29,249 bases of DNA from positions 1 through 29,249 of the forward strand of contig JAEZAF010000053.1 in the NCBI GenBank assembly GCA_023430545.1. The letters run 5' to 3'. This document shows positions 24,346 to 29,249 of the stretch, in pieces; positions within the stretch are counted from its first letter, which is position 1, and every line of letters begins with the position of its first letter. The notes under the pieces were generated by a model. It saw only the letters and a program-made list of their open reading frames with translations. It did not search any database and was not told the DNA's origin. A program made the translations under genes and the position numbers. The DNA is from Chloroflexota bacterium. Lineage in GTDB: Bacteria; Chloroflexota; Anaerolineae; Aggregatilineales; Phototrophicaceae.

Positions 24346-25410
24346 TTACGGAGCCGGTGTGGAGTCCGGTGTTTGGTTCTGCGGGAAGTTGAAATTCTGG
24401 CTTCCACCCAGCGACTGCATATCGAACAGGAACGGACTGTTAGCTGGCAGCAGAATCATCTCGATATTATCCGACAGGTTGCGGATGTACTCGTACTGAA
24501 GCAGTGACGGATTCTGGGCAATCTGTTCGCTGACCAGTGCCAGCGCCTGTGCCTGACCTTCAGCCCGTGCGATGGCCGCATCGCGTTCACCTTCAGCCTG
24601 AAGAATGGCGGCGTCACGCTGACCTTCGGCCCGTGTACGTGCTTCCTGAGCTTCCTGCTGCGCCCGCTGGACATTCTGCTGGGCGATTTCCTTCTGCTCA
24701 ATCGCGGTTGTAAACTCCGGTGAGAATGCGAGACCGCGCACGAGGAAGCTGGACAGCAGCAGACCTTCCTGCGCCATTTCATCCCGCATCGCCTCAGCCA
24801 TCAGCGTCTGCATCTCGACACGCTGAGCACCGTAAATGCTTTCGGCTTCGAACTGAGCGATCACATCACGGACAACCGTCCGGGCGGTGGGGCGAATAAA
24901 CCCTTCGATATAGGCATCAAGGCCATTTTCGTCTTTGCCCCAGCGCAGGTGAATGGTATTGGCTTCGGTGCGGTCCAGTGAATAGATGATGGTGATATCG
25001 ACCTGAACCTGCTGACCGTCAATCGTGGTCGCAGCGACTGCATCGTCATCAGGACGTGCGCCCTCACTGCCGACTGCCGCCATCGTATACTCGCGCTGAC
25101 GTACATCATACAGTGTCGCCTGCTGGATAATCGGGACAATCACGGTCGTACCAGAAGTCCGTTCCGGCTCTTCCAGCGTACCATTGAGGGTGTTAGTCAC
25201 CACGGCGACCTGTGTCGGTTCAACAATCAGCACGCCGCCGCTGACAATGCTCAGGACGACACCGAAGACCAGACCGAAACCCGCCAGCAGAATCCCACTG
25301 CGTGGAGAACGCCCCTGAGATACAGCGACAACAACGAGCGCAACCCCTACGACAAAAAGCACGTATCCCAGCAGAGATACCGCGCTCAATAAACCACTAA
25401 TCCCCCCCAT
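24346..25410 (-). CDS. SPFH/band-7 (prohibitin-like) membrane protein
   Basis: The 354-residue product has two N-terminal hydrophobic segments (LLGYVLFVVGVALVVVAV; ILLAGFGLVFGVVLSIV). An SPFH domain follows: VEPTQVAVVTNTLNGTLEEP, VPIIQQATLYDVRQREYTM, VQVDITIIYSL, FIRPTARTVVRDVIAQFEAESIYG. Then comes an Ala/Glu/Gln-rich coiled coil (about 235-285, VQRAQQEAQEARTRAEGQRDAAIL). The C-terminus is Asn/Pro-rich. Family members (prohibitin, HflK/HflC, stomatin) form ring-like membrane scaffolds that often regulate FtsH-type proteases or organise membrane domains. No protease gene adjoins it. The ATG at 25410 has AGGAGA about 12 bases upstream. An extended -10 promoter and a strong terminator bracket the gene. 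Confidence 0.92.
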   Translation of the reverse strand: MGGISGLLSAVSLLGYVLFVVGVALVVVAVSQGRSPRSGILLAGFGLVFGVVLSIVSGGVLIVEPTQVAVVTNTLNGTLEEPERTSGTTVIVPIIQQATLYDVRQREYTMAAVGSEGARPDDDAVAATTIDGQQVQVDITIIYSLDRTEANTIHLRWGKDENGLDAYIEGFIRPTARTVVRDVIAQFEAESIYGAQRVEMQTLMAEAMRDEMAQEGLLLSSFLVRGLAFSPEFTTAIEQKEIAQQNVQRAQQEAQEARTRAEGQRDAAILQAEGERDAAIARAEGQAQALALVSEQIAQNPSLLQYEYIRNLSDNIEMILLPANSPFLFDMQSLGGSQNFNFPQNQTPDSTPAP

Positions 25411-25461
25411 TTGTTCTTTCTTCTCCTATACGCTCTTCAAACTGGTCATTTTACTGCACGC

Positions 25462-25470
25462 ATTATATCA
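25462..25470 (-). promoter_or_regulatory. Extended -10 promoter of the SPFH-protein gene
   Basis: On the minus strand the sequence reads TGATATAAT, a perfect extended -10 about 50 bp before the start codon. No good -35 is evident. Confidence 0.65.
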
Positions 25471-25543
25471 TGGTCATAATAGCTATACGCCTCAGAAGCA
25501 TCATTGGTCGCGTGACCACCCAATCATTGGGGGATTTGCGAAC

Positions 25544-26371
25544 TTGCCCGAACCCTATATCGCGTTTCTCGGTCGGCTCTATTCCAGTTACACCATTGCG
25601 CTGGGAATCGGTATCCTGCTCAGTGGCATACTCGTCTTCTTCAGGCTCCGACCGACGCACCGTGCACGCACAATCCTCGATCTGCACATCATGATGCTGA
25701 TCACGGCGCTGGTAGTCGGGCGGGCCTTTCACGTCGCTGCACATCTGGATTACTATCAGCTTCATCCTGCGGAGATCACCCGGCTGGATCAGGGTGGACT
25801 GGACTGGCATGGTGTTGTCTGGGGCAATCTGCTTGTGATGGCGGCGTTCGCCCGACATCAGCGGATCTCATCTGCCGCGCTGCTCAACGCCTTCGCCCCT
25901 GCCCTCCCCATTCTGATGTTCGCAGCGTGGTGGGGATGTCATGCCGCCTCATGTTCGTACGGGGCGGAAGTCCAGAATATGAGTCAGTATCCGGCATGGA
26001 TGGTGTGGGAAGGCCCGGATATTTACGGGCTGCGTGTGCCGCGCTTTTACACCCAGTCAATCGGGACACTGCTGGCCCTCGCCCTGCTGATGATTGAGCG
26101 TCTGCTGGACTGGGCGGCACGCACCCGGCAGATACCATTCAATCGCTTCGGCCTGATCCTTGTCCTGTTGAGCCTGGGCATGTTCGGCATCGGATTTCTG
26201 CGTGGAGATGCTGCGTTGTGGATCGCCGGCCTGCGCTCAGATCAATGGCTGGACCTGATCACAATCGTCATTGCACTGGTTTTGCTGGTTTTGTTAAGCA
26301 GATCTCATGACGCTTCCCGAAAAAAGGGATATGATTCTGCCAAACACACATTGTCACCTGAAAGCGACTGA
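25544..26371 (+). CDS. Prolipoprotein diacylglyceryl transferase (Lgt)-like membrane protein, divergent
   Basis: The 275-residue polytopic protein shows Lgt landmarks: several TM helices, GRAFHVAAHLDYY, a GGLDWHG block (the GGL-x-HG of Lgt), RFYTQSIGTLLALALL and FLRGD...LRSDQWLDL near the end. Canonical Lgt attaches diacylglycerol from phosphatidylglycerol to the lipobox Cys of prolipoproteins. Here the Lgt signature GRxGNFxNGE is replaced by WWGCHAASCSYGAE, so the catalytic Arg and Asn appear to be missing. It may therefore be inactive, altered in substrate, or a paralogue. The real Lgt for this window's lipoproteins may be elsewhere. The start is a TTG at 25544 with GGGGGAT upstream; no ATG is available nearby. 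The next gene starts 2 bp after the stop. Confidence 0.72.
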   Translation: MPEPYIAFLGRLYSSYTIALGIGILLSGILVFFRLRPTHRARTILDLHIMMLITALVVGRAFHVAAHLDYYQLHPAEITRLDQGGLDWHGVVWGNLLVMAAFARHQRISSAALLNAFAPALPILMFAAWWGCHAASCSYGAEVQNMSQYPAWMVWEGPDIYGLRVPRFYTQSIGTLLALALLMIERLLDWAARTRQIPFNRFGLILVLLSLGMFGIGFLRGDAALWIAGLRSDQWLDLITIVIALVLLVLLSRSHDASRKKGYDSAKHTLSPESD

Positions 26372-26373
26372 TC

Positions 26374-26904
26374 ATGTTATCCATCATTCTGTTGATTGTC
26401 GGGTTCCTGATTATCAATCGTGATGAGCTGAATCTCAGCTTCTTGAATATCCACGCCACCGGCACTGCGGTCAAAGCCGCAGGGCGGCTCCTGATGCTGC
26501 CATTTTTTGGAAGCATCCTCATGGGCTTTATCGCAGGGTTGATCACCAACGGCGACATCTACGCGCTGATCGATCTGGTGCAGCGTCTGGCTGTGGTTGA
26601 GCTGATCGCCGTGCTGGTCTGCGTCGCACTGGCCTACATCGTCCTGAAGCAGAATCAGGTACCGGATTATCTGGGGCTGTTTGCCAGTTCACCGACGCCT
26701 GCATCACCCTCAACTTCCGCAGGTCCGCAGTCCACGCGTGATTTTCCATCGGTGATGACCACACAGCAGGCGGCGCAGTATCTGCGTGTGCCGGAAAAGC
26801 GGATTATCGATGCCATCTATCAGGGCGAACTGGCGGCCTCTCACATGAATAACCGCTACTTCATTTCACGCTCTGTCCTTGACGAATTCCGAACTAAACT
26901 GTAA
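26374..26904 (+). CDS. Membrane-tethered excisionase-type helix-turn-helix protein
   Basis: The 176-residue product has about three TM segments in its first 95 residues (LSIILLIVGFLII; LLMLPFFGSILMGFIAGLI; VVELIAVLVCVALAYIVL). A Pro/Ser/Thr linker follows. The C-terminal domain (about 125-172) reads MTTQQAAQYLRVPEKRIIDAIYQG, then NNRYFISRSVLDEF, the pattern of HTH_17/MerR-type excisionase DNA-binding domains. I infer either a membrane-bound regulator or a domain used for protein contacts. It starts 2 bp after the Lgt-like gene and ends 17 bp before the HEAT-repeat gene, so the three genes are probably one operon. There are no phage or integrase genes nearby that would suggest a true excisionase. 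Confidence 0.78.
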   Translation: MLSIILLIVGFLIINRDELNLSFLNIHATGTAVKAAGRLLMLPFFGSILMGFIAGLITNGDIYALIDLVQRLAVVELIAVLVCVALAYIVLKQNQVPDYLGLFASSPTPASPSTSAGPQSTRDFPSVMTTQQAAQYLRVPEKRIIDAIYQGELAASHMNNRYFISRSVLDEFRTKL

Positions 26905-26921
26905 CCAGCATCGAAAACACA

Positions 26922-27608
26922 ATGCATCAGCCAACAACGGACGACTATATCCGCCAGCTTCAGGACTCCGACAAGGACATCCGGCGCAATGCCGCATGGC
27001 GACTGGGACGGGTACGCGATATCACCGTGATCACGCCGCTGCTGGACGCGCTCCATGACAGCGAGGCCGAGGTACGGGTGCGGGTGGCCGAAGCACTCAG
27101 CGGCCAGCGTGACCCGCGTATCGCACCGGCGGTCATGGACGCTCTGCAAACGGAAGCCGACCACGACACACGCGTGCAGCTTATCCGCACGCTCGGCTAT
27201 CAGGATGCACCAGAGGCTGTATCGATGCTTGAACCTCTGCTTGAAGCAGACACCACAAGCGAGATCAGAAGCGCGGCGGCAGCGGCACTAGGTGAGCTTC
27301 ATGCCTTTGCCAGCCCTGATACCTTGCGGCGGCTGGTCTCTACTCTCAGCACAGAAGCGGAGATCGTCACACGCCATCAGATCGCACAGACCCTTCAGCG
27401 GATCGGCGGAAGTGAGGTCTCAACCGCGCTGGCTCAGGCCCTGCACCCGGCACTGGATGAGGCCGTCCAGCTTCAGATGATCGAGCTGCTCGGTCTGCTC
27501 GGTAACACCAGCGATATGGCTGCAAGAGACGCCCTTCAGCCTTTCATGGACTCACCGTTTGACAGTGTCCGCGAGACAGCAGAGTGGGCATTCAGCCGCC
27601 TTCACTAG
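26922..27608 (+). CDS. HEAT-repeat protein
   Basis: The 228-residue product is an array of about six HEAT/PBS-lyase-type helical repeats, visible as DSDKDIRRNAAWRLGRV, DSEAEVRVRVAEALSG, DHDTRVQLIRTLGY, TSEIRSAAAAALGEL, IVTRHQIAQTLQRIGG and SPFDSVRETAEWAFSRL. These proteins are scaffolds for protein contacts, or in phycobilin-lyase relatives bind chromophores. No such context is visible here. There is no signal peptide, so it is cytoplasmic. It is the last gene of the probable operon with the Lgt-like and HTH proteins. The ribosome-binding site before the ATG at 26922 is weak. Confidence 0.85.
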   Translation: MHQPTTDDYIRQLQDSDKDIRRNAAWRLGRVRDITVITPLLDALHDSEAEVRVRVAEALSGQRDPRIAPAVMDALQTEADHDTRVQLIRTLGYQDAPEAVSMLEPLLEADTTSEIRSAAAAALGELHAFASPDTLRRLVSTLSTEAEIVTRHQIAQTLQRIGGSEVSTALAQALHPALDEAVQLQMIELLGLLGNTSDMAARDALQPFMDSPFDSVRETAEWAFSRLH

Positions 27609-27616
27609 CGCAGCGA

Positions 27617-27655
27617 AGGGCAATCGTAGCACGAGCGTTGCCTGACCGTTTTGAG
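27617..27655 (+). terminator. Weak hairpin after the HEAT-repeat gene
   Basis: GGGCAA / TTGCCT arms with an inner CGT / ACG pair, followed by a short GTTTT. It partly overlaps the -35 region of the next promoter. A weak candidate for the end of the operon transcript. Confidence 0.35.
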
Positions 27656-27679
27656 CAGTCCTGTGAGGTCAGGTATACT
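27651..27679 (+). promoter_or_regulatory. Promoter of the Thr/Pro-linker lipoprotein gene
   Basis: TTGAGC (27651-27656), a 17-bp spacer and TATACT (27674-27679), 58 bp before the ATG at 27737. Confidence 0.7.
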
Positions 27680-27736
27680 CGGAGTCAGCGTCACCGCATC
27701 TGAAATTCACAGCGGACAGAGAAAGGGCCTGCAAGG

Positions 27737-29249
27737 ATGTACAAGGGTTTCAAGCGCAGCCTCTCTGCTGGTTTGCAGGGCAGCTTACTTCTCGTACTGC
27801 TGATCCTGACCGCGTGCAGCGGTATCGAAATCCCGGAGACGACGCCCACGGTCGCACCGACGCGCACAGCGACGTCTACTCCTCAGCCGACCGAGATCAC
27901 CGTCCAGCCCTCGCGCACCTCTCTGCCCACCCTCACCGCCACACTGACACTGACGGTCACGCCAACCGAGACGACAACACCGCAGATCACGCCGCGCACC
28001 GTGAGCACCGAGACACCAACTGCGACCGAGACCGATGCCCCGACTCCAACTGTATCAGAGACGCCGACGGCCACAGCGAGTGCAACCGACACGGTAACAC
28101 CGACCGCCACCAGGACCGATGCCCCGACTTCCACCGCATCGGATACTGCGACCATCACATCGACATTCACGCCGTCAGCAACGGCCACCATTACACCGCT
28201 GCCAACCATCGGGCCGAGCAATACGCCGACCGACATCCCGACCGCGACGTACACCGAGACGCCGATTCCATCTGTCACGCCGACCCTGACAACAACGCCA
28301 ACCGAAACTGCGACCTTCACACCGTCGCGGACCTTTACGCCGGAATTCACCCAGACGCCGCGCCCGACACGCACATCACCAGCAACCGCGACCGAGACAC
28401 CGGACTTCATAGCAACGGCGGCATGGATTCTTTCGCAGACGCCGCCCGCGTCCCCGACTGTGACCCAGGCACCGACCTTTACTGCACAGCCGCTGGTGTC
28501 AGCGACTTTCACCCTCACACCGGACGAGCCGCCGACGCTTCAGCCCATCGACGAAGGCCCCACGCTGGATGTCACGCCGACCTTTATCACACCGGATGCG
28601 AACACTGTCGTGCCGGAAGATCTGGCGCTGACCATCACGCCGGTACAGGGGGCCGATACCTTCGAGACGTTTGACAGCACAGCGACCGCCACGCCCGCAC
28701 CGACCGTCGCCAATGTCCAGCCACCGCCCACCGTCGCCATCGCATCCATCCCGACCATTCCGGCATCACCCTTCACAGCCCGTGTCTATACCATCGGCGA
28801 AGGGACGCTTGGACAGATTGGTGACTTCGGCACCAGCGCCGGGATGGGTACGCCGCGTCTGTATCTGCCGAATCCACGTATCCCCGGCAGCTACATCCTG
28901 ACCAACGGCATCGGTGAACTGTTTGACATCAGTAACGGCAACCTGCGCCGCGCTTCCGGCAAGATGTTCGATGCCGGTGTGCCGACAACTCCACAGGAAA
29001 ATAACGGCTATGTGACCTCAGCGACATGGTCACCGGACGGGACAAGGGCCGCGTTCGTGGTGGATGCCTTCAGCATCAAGGGATACGAAGCCACTGCCGA
29101 TGACGGTGTCTGGGTTTACACACCCGGTCAGGCCGTGACCGATGGAGATCAGCTTCTGCGTCACTGCCCGCTGGAAAATGCCCCTCAGTGCGGTGCGGTC
29201 ATCCGCAATGACTTCCCGTACTACTATCGGGCGGTGTCAGTCGTCTTCT
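27737..29249 (+). CDS. Lipoprotein with long Thr/Pro-rich linker and C-terminal propeller-like domain (3' partial)
   Basis: The frame is open from the ATG at 27737 to the window edge (504 codons), so the C-terminus is missing. The signal peptide has a basic start (MYKGFKRS), a hydrophobic core (LLLVLLI) and lipobox LTAC with Cys27. A very long low-complexity segment (about residues 35-340) of Thr, Pro, Ser and Ala follows, dominated by TPT, TET and TAT motifs. A folded region begins near residue 345, with PRLYLPNPRIPGSYILTNG and GELFDISNGNLRRASG. A PD40-type motif, ATWSPDGTRAAFVVD, follows, then DDGVWVYTPG, so it is probably a TolB-like propeller. I infer an externally displayed lipoprotein whose linker spans the envelope. 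The last visible Cys residues (LRHCPLENAPQC) could form a disulphide. Reverse and alternate-frame ORFs over the linker are artefacts. Confidence 0.85.
   Translation, partial: MYKGFKRSLSAGLQGSLLLVLLILTACSGIEIPETTPTVAPTRTATSTPQPTEITVQPSRTSLPTLTATLTLTVTPTETTTPQITPRTVSTETPTATETDAPTPTVSETPTATASATDTVTPTATRTDAPTSTASDTATITSTFTPSATATITPLPTIGPSNTPTDIPTATYTETPIPSVTPTLTTTPTETATFTPSRTFTPEFTQTPRPTRTSPATATETPDFIATAAWILSQTPPASPTVTQAPTFTAQPLVSATFTLTPDEPPTLQPIDEGPTLDVTPTFITPDANTVVPEDLALTITPVQGADTFETFDSTATATPAPTVANVQPPPTVAIASIPTIPASPFTARVYTIGEGTLGQIGDFGTSAGMGTPRLYLPNPRIPGSYILTNGIGELFDISNGNLRRASGKMFDAGVPTTPQENNGYVTSATWSPDGTRAAFVVDAFSIKGYEATADDGVWVYTPGQAVTDGDQLLRHCPLENAPQCGAVIRNDFPYYYRAVSVVF

Noticed and set aside
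26760..26904. Prophage or integrative element suggested by the excisionase-type domain
   Set aside because: No integrase, attachment-site duplication or other phage gene is nearby, and the domain is fused to membrane segments.
27814..28674. His/Asp/Arg-rich plus-strand ORF and a Val-rich minus-strand ORF (27883-28518)
   Set aside because: Both are alternate readings of the Thr/Pro-coding repeat DNA. The lipoprotein frame starting at 27737 has a signal peptide, promoter and continuing domain.

Overview
The window looks like chromosomal DNA from a moderately GC-rich bacterium, most likely a member of the Chloroflexota (Anaerolineae-like). This is an inference from several things together: lipoproteins with long Thr/Pro linkers, an LPxTG-type surface protein beside housekeeping genes, a type-2-like isoleucyl-tRNA synthetase, a membrane-bound MutS paralogue, a PucR-type regulator and the general gene style. 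No rRNA or phylogenetic marker is present to prove it. No phage, IS transposase or CRISPR array was seen.

Layout. 1-1.2 kb: C-terminal part of a surface protein built from 23-residue repeats and ending in an LPDTG sorting signal, followed by a terminator. 1.3-1.66 kb: a structured non-coding repeat (copy 1). 1.7-7.6 kb: tsaD (-), a two-TM protein (+), a biotin-carrier protein (-), a nucleotide-sugar dehydrogenase (+), rpmF (-) with a consensus promoter, a flavin monooxygenase-like enzyme (+), tRNA-Cys with promoter and terminator, and a small zinc-ribbon protein. 7.67-8.0 kb: copy 2 of the non-coding repeat, inverted relative to copy 1. 8.0-11.8 kb: a beta-propeller-like protein, a Glu/Leu-rich protein and a PucR-family regulator, all (-). 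12.2-15.4 kb: ileS (-) with a candidate leader peptide in its upstream region. 15.7-20.2 kb: a (+) gene run with a transmembrane MutS paralogue, a stand-alone PLAT protein, an Ig-like lipoprotein, an unknown protein and a second lipoprotein. 20.2-21.5 kb: two overlapping (-) genes for related membrane-anchored proteins. 21.7-25.4 kb: mutS2 and an SPFH/band-7 protein, both (-) and each with its own promoter and terminator. 25.5-27.6 kb: a (+) run of an Lgt-like membrane protein, a membrane-tethered excisionase-type HTH protein and a HEAT-repeat protein. 27.7 kb to the end: start of a large Thr/Pro-linker lipoprotein with a C-terminal propeller.

Translation (tsaD, rpmF, ileS, tRNA-Cys) and DNA/RNA maintenance (mutS2, MutS paralogue) form the conserved core. 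The rest is mostly cell-envelope or unknown. The most unusual item is the pair of roughly 0.3 kb inverted copies of a GCAGC-rich multi-hairpin element, each lying between convergent genes. The differences between copies keep the stems but break reading frames, which suggests a structured RNA or a MITE/REP-like element rather than a gene. Other notable items are the 23-residue repeat array, the ileS leader peptide, an altered HIGH motif in IleRS (AVHH) and the membrane-tethered HTH gene in an operon with an Lgt-like protein.
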